Shown: positions 56,821 through 64,000 of the stretch, piece after piece
Numbering within the stretch: the stretch's first letter is position 1
Layout of the letters: every line of letters starts with the position of its first letter
Source of the DNA: Methanobacteriota archaeon
GTDB lineage: Archaea; Halobacteriota; Methanomicrobia; Methanomicrobiales; Methanoculleaceae
Length of the DNA stretch: 64,000 nucleotides
Reading direction: 5' to 3'
Assembly: GCA_016841955.1 (NCBI GenBank)
Contig: JAENYE010000001.1
Coordinates: forward strand, 322,025 to 386,024
Notes under the pieces: model-generated
What the model was told of the DNA's origin: nothing
Databases searched by the model: none
What the model saw: only the letters and a program-made list of their open reading frames with translations
Position numbers and translations under genes: made by a program

Positions 56821-58689
56821 GTGTATCGTTGCTTTGATGAACTGGACGATGCTGTCGTCATTCTTGACCGGGACAACACCGTTGCGCGGCTGAACCGATC
56901 GTTTCAGGAGACATTCGGGATCGGCGATGACGCAGCCCACGGCACCGAGATAGGCAGCTTCGTCGCCCACCACCTTGCGCCGCTCATCGAGGAAGAAGAT
57001 ACTGCCGGCCGGGTGCTCGAGGCGCTCCGGTGCCGGCGGGAGGCGGCGCACGCCACCTGCCGGATGCGGACCTCCACCGGTGAGGTGCGCCGGTTCTCCT
57101 TCTCGTGCCGGGTGATGTCCGGCGAACCCTACACCGGGATGGTGCTTGCCCGGTTCCGTGACGTCACGCCCGAACGTGACGAGGCGGCGGCGATCAGGCC
57201 CGGATCGGTCTATACCAGCATCGGAGAGCTGATTCCCTACGGCACCTGGACCTGCGAGCCGGACGGTGCTGCAATCTACATCTCGCCCTCGTTCCTCGAC
57301 CTGGTGGGGAGGACGATCGAGGACTGCCGGCGCCAGGGATGGATGGAGTGCATACCGCTCAAGGACGCGGCAGCGGCACGCGCCGACTGGAGACGGTGCC
57401 TCGATACCGGGTGCCGGTGGGACCGCGAACTTGAGATTCTTGACCCAGGAGGAGGATTTCACACCATCCTCTCCCGGGGTGCCCCCGTCCGTGACGAGCA
57501 CGGGAGGATCGTCCTCTGGGCCGGGATCAACCTCGACATCACCGCGAGAAGACAGGCCGAGAGCCTCACCGCCACCCGGGTTGCGCAGCAGAGGGCCGTC
57601 GCGGACCTCGGCCGGTTCGCTCTTGGTGGGGCTGAGCCTCCCGAACTGATGAATGCCGTGGTCAGGGCAGTGGCAGAGCACCTCGGGGTCGAGTACGCCA
57701 AAGTGCTGCGGTACCTCCCCGGCGAAGACGCATTCCTGCTCGAGGCGGCGGTAGGGTTCGACGGAGCCCCGGTCGGCACGAGAAGGGTGGAGGGGGGAAC
57801 CGATTCCCAGGCGGGCTACACGCTTCTTTCCCGCGAACCGGTGATCGTCGAAGATCTCAGGACGGAGACGCGGTTCCGCGGCCCGCCCCTCCTCCGGGAC
57901 GAGGGGATCGTGAGCGGCATCAGCGTCATCATCCGTGGCGACCGTGGGCCGTACGGGGTGCTCGGGGCCCACACACGGACGTGCCGCAGATTCACCCGGG
58001 ACGACATCAACTTCGTCCGGGCGGCCGCAAACGTTCTGGCACAAGGGATCGAGCGAAAAGCGGCCGAAGAGGCGCTCACGAAGAGCGAGGAGAAGTTCCG
58101 CAGTATCGCCCAGCGGAGCTTCGATATGATCTACACCTGCTACGAGGACAGCGGAATCACCTACATGTCCCCGGCCGTGACCCGCATCCTCGGCTATACT
58201 CCCGCCGAACTCATCGGCAGGGGGTGCCGCGACTGCATCAGCCGCCTCTCCCTCGCCGCGTGGGAGGAAGGACAGAAGAAGTTAGCCAGGGGCGAGTCGG
58301 TCGAGGGGCTCGAGGTCGAGTTCCACCGCAAAGACGGGACGGCGGCGTTCATCGAGCTGAACGAATCCCCGATCGTGGAACGGGGAAAGGTGGTCGGCGT
58401 CCAGGCGACCGGCAGGGACATCACCGAGCGGAAACAGGACGAACGCCTCCGGCAGCAGGCGTTCGAGCAGATCGAGCGAAACATCGAACAGTTTGCCGTC
58501 CTCGGCGATCACATCCGCCAGCCCCTGCAGGTGACCCTGGGGAGAGCGGACCTGCTGGACGATGCGGAGACGGCGGCGATCATCCGCGAACAGGTCGAGC
58601 GGATCAACGGGTACGTCAGGCAGCTTGACCGGGGATGGGTGGAGTCCCGGATGGTCCGCGAGTTCCTCCGGCGGCATGACCTGGACTGA
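56821..58689 (+). CDS. PAS-PAS-GAF-PAS sensor protein without kinase ATPase domain
   Basis: 622 residues from GTG 56821, with GGAGGT five bases upstream. An N-terminal PAS (about 1-110), a second PAS (about 155-255), a GAF domain (about 265-420) and a third PAS (about 425-545) are followed by a 60-residue helical segment containing LGDHIRQPLQVTLGRADLL. This resembles a HisKA dimerisation helix with its histidine. No HATPase domain follows; the protein stops where it would start. The last codon and stop merge with a duplicated DUF89 fragment, so the C-terminus may be truncated. Ligands unknown. GTG 56770 is an alternative start. Confidence 0.85.
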   Translation: MYRCFDELDDAVVILDRDNTVARLNRSFQETFGIGDDAAHGTEIGSFVAHHLAPLIEEEDTAGRVLEALRCRREAAHATCRMRTSTGEVRRFSFSCRVMSGEPYTGMVLARFRDVTPERDEAAAIRPGSVYTSIGELIPYGTWTCEPDGAAIYISPSFLDLVGRTIEDCRRQGWMECIPLKDAAAARADWRRCLDTGCRWDRELEILDPGGGFHTILSRGAPVRDEHGRIVLWAGINLDITARRQAESLTATRVAQQRAVADLGRFALGGAEPPELMNAVVRAVAEHLGVEYAKVLRYLPGEDAFLLEAAVGFDGAPVGTRRVEGGTDSQAGYTLLSREPVIVEDLRTETRFRGPPLLRDEGIVSGISVIIRGDRGPYGVLGAHTRTCRRFTRDDINFVRAAANVLAQGIERKAAEEALTKSEEKFRSIAQRSFDMIYTCYEDSGITYMSPAVTRILGYTPAELIGRGCRDCISRLSLAAWEEGQKKLARGESVEGLEVEFHRKDGTAAFIELNESPIVERGKVVGVQATGRDITERKQDERLRQQAFEQIERNIEQFAVLGDHIRQPLQVTLGRADLLDDAETAAIIREQVERINGYVRQLDRGWVESRMVREFLRRHDLD

Positions 58690-58848
58690 CCCGGTGCCCG
58701 CACCCGTCATCGCGAGCCGGGTGCATCGCCTTGCCTGCCGGATGATCGGCGACACCGACCCCTACCGGCTCCTGAAGAGCGCCAACAACGAGGATGCGGC
58801 CGGCGGTCTGCCGGAAGGTGCGCGGCGACCTCTCGACGTTCCACGACC
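58688..58848 (+). pseudogene. Decayed duplicate fragment of the DUF89 gene
   Basis: About 160 bp nearly identical to 32501-32660, with roughly four substitutions and one inserted C by eye. It carries part of the DUF89 reading frame (PVPAPVIASRVHRLACRMIG), then shifts frame at the insertion. It begins exactly at the stop codon of the PAS/GAF gene and has no start of its own. The level of identity implies a recent duplication. Confidence 0.9.
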
Positions 58849-58934
58849 CTGTGCGGGGATCTATGAATAGGTGAGACTCGCGGATGCCCGACGACCGGCT
58901 TTATGCAACTACCGCAGAAACAGATAGGGTACCT

Positions 58935-59783
58935 ATGCCGGGCAACACGACAGAAGGCTCATCGACACGCTTCATGGACGGTGCGATCTCCGCCGGCCTC
59001 CTCGCCGCCGTGCGGTCGGAGCGGCCGCTGGTGCACCACATCACGAACAGCGTCACGATCAACGACTGCGCGAACATCACCATCTGCGCCGGGGCCGCCC
59101 CGGTGATGGCCGAGGCCCCCGAGGAGGTCGCCGAGATGGTTGCCGCCGCCGGCGCCCTCGTCCTCAACATCGGGACGCTCTCGGCGGCGCAGGTGGATGC
59201 CATGCTCATCGCCGGGCGCCGGGCGAACGATCTCGGCATCCCGGTCGTCCTCGACCCGGTCGGTGCGGGAGCGACCCGTTTCCGGACAGAGACCACCCGA
59301 AGGCTCCTCGACGCCCTCGACGTTGCTGTCCTGAAAGGGAACGCCGGGGAGATCGGCGTCCTTGCCGGGACCGGCGGGAGCGTCCGGGGAGTGGACTCCG
59401 GCGGGGTCGCGGGCGATCCCGTCGAGACGGCGCGGGAGTGCGCCCGGGCGGCCGGGACCGTCGTGGCGATGACCGGGGCGGTCGACGTCGTCACCGACGG
59501 GGAGCGGGTATACCGGGTCAGAAACGGCAACCCGGCGATGGACCGGCTCTCCGGGACCGGGTGCATGGCCGCTTCGGTCACCGGGGCGTTCGTCGCGGTC
59601 GCGGACGACTACGCGATTGCGTCGGCCGCAGCGCTCGCGGCCTTCGGTCGGGCCGGGGAGCGGGCGGCTGCCGGGACACGCGGCCCCTACTCGTTCCGGA
59701 CGGCGCTCTTCGACGAACTTGCCGGGCTCGCGCCCGACGACCTTGCCGGGCATGCACGGATCGAGGAGCTGTATGGCGTATGA
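58935..59783 (+). CDS. thiM: Hydroxyethylthiazole kinase
   Basis: Phosphorylates 4-methyl-5-(2-hydroxyethyl)thiazole for thiamine salvage. 282 residues from ATG 58935. [45 protein letters not shown] and the catalytic [21 protein letters not shown] are all present. A TATA-like element (CTTTATGC) near 58899 supports this start; GTG/ATG codons further up run into the pseudogene. Overlaps thiE by 11 bases. No THI-box riboswitch was recognised upstream. Confidence 0.95.
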   Translation: MPGNTTEGSSTRFMDGAISAGLLAAVRSERPLVHHITNSVTINDCANITICAGAAPVMAEAPEEVAEMVAAAGALVLNIGTLSAAQVDAMLIAGRRANDLGIPVVLDPVGAGATRFRTETTRRLLDALDVAVLKGNAGEIGVLAGTGGSVRGVDSGGVAGDPVETARECARAAGTVVAMTGAVDVVTDGERVYRVRNGNPAMDRLSGTGCMAASVTGAFVAVADDYAIASAAALAAFGRAGERAAAGTRGPYSFRTALFDELAGLAPDDLAGHARIEELYGV

Positions 59784-60408
59784 CCTCTACGTGATCACCG
59801 ACGAGGGGCAGGGCCGCGGCCTCTCCCACGCGGAGCTCGCCCGCCGGGCCGTCGCCGGCGGTGCGGACGTGATCCAGCTCCGCGACAAGAGGCTCTCCGG
59901 CCGGGACCTCCTCGCGGCAGCCGTTGCCGTCCGCGATATCACCCTTGATGCCGGAGCGCTCTTCATCGTGAACGACCGCCTGGACGTGGCCCTCGCGGCC
60001 GGTGCCGACGGCGTCCACCTCGGCGAGAGCGACCTCCCCGTGGGAGAGGCCCGGCGACTTGCCCCGCCGGGATTCATCATCGGGGCCTCGGTGGGGTCTG
60101 TCGCCGCGGCGGTCCGGGCCGGGGCAAAGGGGGCCGACTACGTGGCGCTCAGCCCGACATTCTCGACCACGTCCAAGGACGACGCCGGGGCGGGGCACGG
60201 GCTTGCCGTGCTCTCGGCGGTCCGGGCCGCGGTCTCCCTCCCCCTCGTCGCGATCGGCGGGATCACCCCGGGGAATGTCTCCGACGTCATCGCCGCGGGG
60301 GCGGACGGGGTTGCGGTGATCTCGGCAGTCGTCGGACAGGACGACATCACCGCCGCCGCACGGGACCTCCGGAGCCGGATCGCCGCCGCGAAGGCAGGCG
60401 GGCGCTAG
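59773..60408 (+). CDS. thiE: Thiamine-phosphate synthase
   Basis: Joins HMP pyrophosphate and thiazole phosphate to thiamine phosphate. 211 residues. [47 protein letters not shown] and [13 protein letters not shown] match the TIM-barrel family; [10 protein letters not shown] and [10 protein letters not shown] end it. ATG 59773 lies within the end of thiM, so the pair is coupled. The stop overlaps that of the convergent NTF2-like gene by four bases. Confidence 0.96.
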   Translation: MAYDLYVITDEGQGRGLSHAELARRAVAGGADVIQLRDKRLSGRDLLAAAVAVRDITLDAGALFIVNDRLDVALAAGADGVHLGESDLPVGEARRLAPPGFIIGASVGSVAAAVRAGAKGADYVALSPTFSTTSKDDAGAGHGLAVLSAVRAAVSLPLVAIGGITPGNVSDVIAAGADGVAVISAVVGQDDITAAARDLRSRIAAAKAGGR

Positions 60409-60773
60409 TCCACCGGTCCGGTCACCGGAGAAGCGGGCGTCCGCTGGTGGAAGGCCGCCCGCCACCGGCCGTCGTTCCGGGCATATACGGTCGATACAAA
60501 GAGTGTCTGCCCGCCGAGGGAGACGATATACGCGAGGACGGCACTCTCCTCCCCGAGGGGCACGACCTTCGGGTCCGTGATGGTGTACGCTGCCAGTTCG
60601 TGGGGGTTCTCCACGATATCCCGGACGATCCCTTCCTTATCCAGAACGCCCAGAGGGCTGATGACGAGGGCTTCCGGCGAGAGGTAATCCCGATAGAACT
60701 CCACGTCCCGGGCATCAGCGGCCTCCCAGGCCCGCTTCTCGATATCCAGCAGAACAGTCAAGAGGTCTTTCAT
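60405..60773 (-). CDS. NTF2-like / SnoaL-fold small protein
   Basis: 122 residues with the NTF2-like pattern: helix LLTVLLDIEKRAWEAADARD, FYRDYLSPEALVISPLG, then beta strands ending VSTVYARNDGRWRAAFHQRT. Such DUF4440-type proteins are small-molecule binders or enzymes of unknown substrate. It is convergent with thiE. The 160 bp to the next gene contain divergent promoters only. Confidence 0.8.
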   Translation of the reverse strand: MKDLLTVLLDIEKRAWEAADARDVEFYRDYLSPEALVISPLGVLDKEGIVRDIVENPHELAAYTITDPKVVPLGEESAVLAYIVSLGGQTLFVSTVYARNDGRWRAAFHQRTPASPVTGPVD

Positions 60774-60936
60774 AGGGAGCAGGTAGACGCGGGAGTCGAT
60801 AATAACCGTTTCCCACGGTCTGTCCGGGTGGCTGGCCGCGGCCCCGGAGGACCCCTATACCACTCGCTCGGACGGTCGGTTCTGCTGACCCGGGCGGGCA
60901 CAGCATTTATCCGTGTCCCGCCCGCAGGGACGACCG

Positions 60937-61458
60937 ATGGAGACCGACGATATCCGGGAAGAACTCGCCTTTGCCGCCGCGGAGACCGCCCTCGCCGACC
61001 GGTTCGGCATACCCGCCGATGCGCTTGTCCCTATCCTCTTCTCGCTCCGCTACGGGGGCGACTGGAGCTACGCCTCGGAGGAGATCCGGGCGATATCGGC
61101 AGTGAAGAAGACCACGGTCTACGACGAAAAGAGCCGGACCGGCTACTCGCTCGAGGAGATCTACCTCTTCGTCGACCCGGTCCTCCTGCACCGGGAGGGG
61201 ACGGTCCACCGGCTCGAGAAGTGCGGCAGAGCTCCCGCCCGGCTGCTCGTCAAGCGGCCCTACCGGGTGCGCCTTGCTGCCCGTCGCGTGATCAAAATGA
61301 CCGTCCACCCGCTCGAGAGGACAATCCTGACCGAAGACCCCGGTGCTGTGGAGATGGAATTCTCGGGCTCCACCGCCTACGGGATCGACCACGAGATGGA
61401 GCACCTGGCCGGCGGAGAGATCCGCGGGGAGGAACTCCGGGCCTTCCGGTGGGGGTGA
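60937..61458 (+). CDS. Peptide-deformylase-like protein
   Basis: 173 residues. The C-terminal part matches the deformylase layout: strand YLFVDPVLL, a Cys-containing loop EKCGRAPARL where deformylases have EGCLS, strand PYRVRLAARRV, and IDHEMEHLAGGEI, a HExxH helix resembling QHExDHLxG. The N-terminal GxGxA loop is not recognisable; the equivalent region reads RAISAVKKTTVYDE. Archaea do not formylate initiator Met, so the substrate must differ. I start at ATG 60937; GTG 60913 is in frame. TATA near 60903. A decayed copy of the 3' end lies at 61961-62054. Confidence 0.65.
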   Translation: METDDIREELAFAAAETALADRFGIPADALVPILFSLRYGGDWSYASEEIRAISAVKKTTVYDEKSRTGYSLEEIYLFVDPVLLHREGTVHRLEKCGRAPARLLVKRPYRVRLAARRVIKMTVHPLERTILTEDPGAVEMEFSGSTAYGIDHEMEHLAGGEIRGEELRAFRWG

Positions 61459-61565
61459 GGGGGCCTGTGCAGCCGGGAGAATAGGACACTATACAACGCT
61501 CTCGTGAGACCACACACCCCTAAAAGAGAAGGTGTGTTGTGGGGGTCAAGCCCCGAACCCGCCCC

Positions 61566-61724
61566 TTACACTTTCCGAAACAGGTTCTTCTCCGCACCGC
61601 ACCGGGAGCATGCCCAGGTGTCGGGCAGGTCTTCAAACTCTGTGCGGGGCTCGATACCTTGGCCGGGCTCACCAGCCCTGGGGTTGTAGACGTAGCCGCA
61701 GAGTCCGCACCGGTATGAATTCAT
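61566..61724 (-). CDS. Rubredoxin, copy 1
   Basis: 52-residue rubredoxin: [10 protein letters not shown] near the N-terminus and [11 protein letters not shown] near the C-terminus supply the four iron ligands; [14 protein letters not shown] is the family signature. It carries single electrons, typically to oxygen- or peroxide-detoxifying enzymes. ATG 61724 matches the start of copy 2; ATG 61727 is one codon upstream. Translation signal GGAAGGAG precedes. Confidence 0.95.
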   Translation of the reverse strand: MNSYRCGLCGYVYNPRAGEPGQGIEPRTEFEDLPDTWACSRCGAEKNLFRKV

Positions 61725-61840
61725 CATCTCCTTCCACCTCACCGCCCCGACCGGCCGCCAGGTCGACAGGGGCACGGCACCCATGTACCCCGGGGGCGAT
61801 AAGTACTCCGGTCAGGAGCTCGGGGGATGAAGTTTTCTGC

Positions 61841-62054
61841 CGGCAATCCCGTCGGGGACGAAGGGGGCCATATTCGTCGCCTTTCGGGAAAAAACACAGG
61901 TGTAGCGGACGTCCGTCCGGTGAAACGACCGGTAGATCCGTTCTCCCGGGACGCCCTTCACGGGCTCCGCCGCCTGCGGGATCGACCACGAACCGGAGCA
62001 CCCCGTCTGGCGGAAGAATCAATGGGGAAGAACTCAGGGTCTTCGGGTGCGGGC
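61841..62054. pseudogene. Chimeric gene debris: HerA-like fragment joined to deformylase-like fragment
   Basis: 61841-61953 resembles 62871-62983 inside the HerA-type gene (shared blocks TGTAGCGGAC and CCGGTAGA/CCGGTAGAC with CTCCCGGGACG). 61961-62054 resembles 61364-61458, the 3' end of the deformylase-like gene, including CGGGATCGACCACGA, but with indels that destroy the frame. The two pieces meet near 61955. The interval between the rubredoxins (61725-62115) therefore holds no intact gene. Confidence 0.75.
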
Positions 62055-62115
62055 GGGATGCCCTCGCCTTCACGTTAGAAAGAAGATGATAGAGATCCGA
62101 AAGTGTCCACCACTC

Positions 62116-62274
62116 TCAGACCTTCACAAACCGGCTCTTCGCCGCACCACACCGGGGGCACTTCCAGGTGTCGGGCAGGTCTTCAAAAGCCGTGCCAGGC
62201 TTGACGCCGTGGTCGGTGTCGCCAATTGCCGGGTAGTAGACGTAGCCGCACTGGGTACACCGGTATGAATCCAT
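62116..62274 (-). CDS. Rubredoxin, copy 2
   Basis: 52-residue rubredoxin from ATG 62274: [15 protein letters not shown], then [20 protein letters not shown]. All four cysteine ligands are present. It differs from copy 1 in the middle ([13 protein letters not shown] against [12 protein letters not shown]) and has Lys before the second Cys pair, so the two have diverged for some time. Its own promoter region lies in 62275-62358. Confidence 0.93.
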   Translation of the reverse strand: MDSYRCTQCGYVYYPAIGDTDHGVKPGTAFEDLPDTWKCPRCGAAKSRFVKV

Positions 62275-62358
62275 AACTTGTTCACCTCTCCGCCCACCGG
62301 CCGCGAGGGCGGCAGGGCATCAGTCTCCTATACTCCCGCGTGAGGATAAGCACTCCGG

Positions 62359-63972
62359 TCACGACGCCGGGAAGAGAAGTTCCTTCCCCGTGCAGCCGTC
62401 GAGGATGATCGAGCGTTCTCCGCGCTCCGATGCGAACCGGATCACGTAGACCGGATAGTAGATCGTGTCGAACCCGACGATCTCCGCCGTCGGCTCAAGC
62501 CCCTTCATGATAATCCGGAGAGAGGATTCCGTGACCTTCGCCTCGAGGGGCTCCTCCCGGAGCGGCTCCATCGGGAGTTCGGCCCCCGGCCGGAGGGCAG
62601 AGAGCGCCGGGAGCTCCTCTGCAAGCAGGGGCACGTAGACCCTCGTATCACCCACCGTCTTCATCTCCGTGACGAGTTTCGCCTCCGCAAGGCTCTTTAT
62701 CGCCTTCTTCACCACGGCGGGCGGGAGGTGGGTGTCGGCTTCGATCTCGATAGGTGTCGAGCCGCCGTTCGCGAGCCCTGCAACGATCTTCACCGCGGCC
62801 TCATCGAGCCCGAGGAGCTCCGAGAACCCCGGCCTGACCTTCAACCCCCGGTCCACCTCTACGATGCAGCCGGTAAGCGCGTCAATGACGAACGACGCCG
62901 TCTTCGTCGCCTTCCGGAGAAGTCCGCCGATGTAGCGGACCTCCACCCGGTGCAGCGGCCGGTAGACCCGCTCTCCCGAGACGATCCGCTCTTCCGGTTC
63001 CAGGATCCGGAACCGCCGTTTTCGCTTGGCTTTCGCGATATCGAGCGCCTCCTCGCGGAGCAGCACCGGGACCACCGCATTCGTAGCGGCGGGCGGCACC
63101 ACCGGCTCTTCCCGGTGGAACTCCTCGCCGCACGGCTCGACCCGGGTTGGTTCAGCCCGGGTTGGTTCGGTCCGGGGCGGCTCGGCCGGCTCGACCGGCT
63201 GTGCGGGCACGAGCCGGGGCGTCAGTCCCCGGTGCTCGCACAACCGGGCCCCAAAGCGCATCTTCGTCATCTCCCCCGAGAGTTTGCCCATCACGAAGAA
63301 CTCCCCGGGCTCGAGATCCGCGAGCTCTCCGGCCTCTTTTCGGGACGAGAAGAAGAGGCTGACCGCTTTCAAGTCGTTCTCGATCGAGAGCTTCCCGAGG
63401 ATCTGGCTGTTGCACTGCGAGAGGACGTTCTTCGTCACGAGCGACGGCCGCTGGGTCGCGACCAGCAGCCCGAGCCCGCGCTTGCGCCCCCGGCGGGAGA
63501 TCTCCTCGATCTTTTTGATGGATTCCCCCGACTGGGGAATGAATTTGTCCGCCTCCTCCACAATCAGCAGGAACGGCTGCTTTAACTCGCTCTCAAGGTC
63601 GTAGAGGACTTCCGCGAGGTAGGACACCCGTTCCTGCATATTGACCTCCGATACGTCGAAGATCACCGCCGTCCGGGAGCAGATCGCGTTCTGCATCAGT
63701 TCCCGGAGGTTTACCTGCCCGATATCCAGGTCGCAGTCCTCGCTGGAGCCGATCCAGAGGAGGGGGAACCGGTCCCTGAGCGAGGAGTACTCCCCCTCCG
63801 TATCGATGAGGCAGAACCCCACCCGCGCCTGCAGGAGCTGCTCGCAGAGAACCGCGATGCCCCAGCTCTTCCCGGCACCCGACTGCGCGATGACGCAGGT
63901 CCTTCCCGTGACCAGCTCCTGGGCATCGACGGCGACATCGCGGTCGCCGTCCTTTCCGATCACCAGTTCCAT
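62359..63972 (-). CDS. HerA/DUF87-type ATPase with C-terminal winged-helix region
   Basis: 537 residues. Walker A AQSGAGKSWG (about 29-38), Walker B FLLIVEEADKFIP and the arginine-rich RRGRKRGLGLLVATQRPS sensor match HerA/VirD4-like DNA translocases. Residues about 265-300 form a Pro/Glu/Thr linker with PTRAEPTRVEP repeats. The rest includes a winged-helix-like segment (LPPAVVKKAIKSLAEAKLV) and a beta-rich end. HerA normally pairs with NurA nuclease; no nurA lies in this window. It may be a sporadic HerA paralogue rather than the repair helicase. A decayed piece of it lies at 61841-61953. Confidence 0.88.
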   Translation of the reverse strand: MELVIGKDGDRDVAVDAQELVTGRTCVIAQSGAGKSWGIAVLCEQLLQARVGFCLIDTEGEYSSLRDRFPLLWIGSSEDCDLDIGQVNLRELMQNAICSRTAVIFDVSEVNMQERVSYLAEVLYDLESELKQPFLLIVEEADKFIPQSGESIKKIEEISRRGRKRGLGLLVATQRPSLVTKNVLSQCNSQILGKLSIENDLKAVSLFFSSRKEAGELADLEPGEFFVMGKLSGEMTKMRFGARLCEHRGLTPRLVPAQPVEPAEPPRTEPTRAEPTRVEPCGEEFHREEPVVPPAATNAVVPVLLREEALDIAKAKRKRRFRILEPEERIVSGERVYRPLHRVEVRYIGGLLRKATKTASFVIDALTGCIVEVDRGLKVRPGFSELLGLDEAAVKIVAGLANGGSTPIEIEADTHLPPAVVKKAIKSLAEAKLVTEMKTVGDTRVYVPLLAEELPALSALRPGAELPMEPLREEPLEAKVTESSLRIIMKGLEPTAEIVGFDTIYYPVYVIRFASERGERSIILDGCTGKELLFPAS

Positions 63973-64000
63973 CCGTTCAAAGAGATCACAGGACGGCCGG

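Noticed and set aside
58800-58934. THI-box (TPP) riboswitch before thiM
   Set aside because: The thiM leader is short, starts in pseudogene sequence, and shows none of the conserved TPP riboswitch elements.

Overview
The window is chromosomal DNA from a methanogenic archaeon. The evidence is the split RNA polymerase large subunits (A', A'', B', B''), a complete A-type ATP synthase operon, LonB, CCA-adding enzyme, Nob1, a group II thermosome, archaeal three-piece glutamate synthase and an F420 oxidoreductase-type subunit. High GC content with AT-rich TATA promoters, together with the gene set, suggests Methanomicrobiales, probably Methanoculleus or a close relative. The genus is inferred and no species is claimed. 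Bacterial start assumptions do not always hold: several genes need GTG starts, and at least two appear to use non-canonical starts.

Layout, left end: 1-7.6 kb is an ammonium-assimilation island. Three glutamate synthase genes plus an FrhB-like gene are flanked by two glutamine synthetase genes in direct orientation. The two synthetase genes share about 1 kb of apparently identical sequence. A good NrpR-type operator (GGAA-N6-TTCC) lies only in front of the first copy. 7.8-10.6 kb holds a methyltransferase / AbrB regulator / ABC-2 exporter cluster behind a 14-bp palindrome. 10.7-14.9 kb holds a beta-lactamase-fold membrane hydrolase, the CCA enzyme and ThpR. 15.1-18.7 kb holds a CPNC glutaredoxin, an NrdD-like ribonucleotide reductase that lacks its glycyl-radical domain, and a DUF1786 protein. 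19.0-20.5 kb encodes a secreted protein with a low-complexity stalk.

Centre: 20.7-29.1 kb is the transcription operon rpoH-rpoB2-rpoB1-rpoA1-rpoA2-rpl30e-nusA behind a tRNA-Lys gene. 29.3-33.2 kb holds a PsiE-like protein, a roadblock/response-regulator pair, MinD with a tiny membrane partner, tRNA-Pro and a DUF89 protein. A 650-bp gap follows and carries a strong candidate for an unannotated structured RNA. 33.9-43.4 kb is the ATP synthase operon H-I-K-E-C-F-A-B-D followed directly by pgk.

Right end: 43.4-49.0 kb holds a small zinc ribbon with an unknown protein, then lonB-tldD-tldE-bofA-like. 49.1-54.2 kb holds prs-rtcA-nob1, a GfcR-like regulator, the thermosome, a ubiquitin-like small protein and tRNA-Ser. 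54.3-58.7 kb holds a CopB-type P-type ATPase, a small Met-rich membrane protein and a PAS/GAF sensor. 58.7-64 kb holds thiM-thiE, an NTF2-like protein, a peptide-deformylase-like protein, two rubredoxins and a HerA-type ATPase. Decayed duplicate fragments of neighbouring and distant genes are scattered through this last part.

The most unusual items are: modular arrays of tiny hairpins with constant linkers at the 3' ends of three genes; the NrdD without glycyl-radical domain and its dedicated glutaredoxin with an apparent ATT start; the homogenised glutamine synthetase twins with different promoters; the candidate ncRNA; and the chimeric pseudogene between the two rubredoxins.
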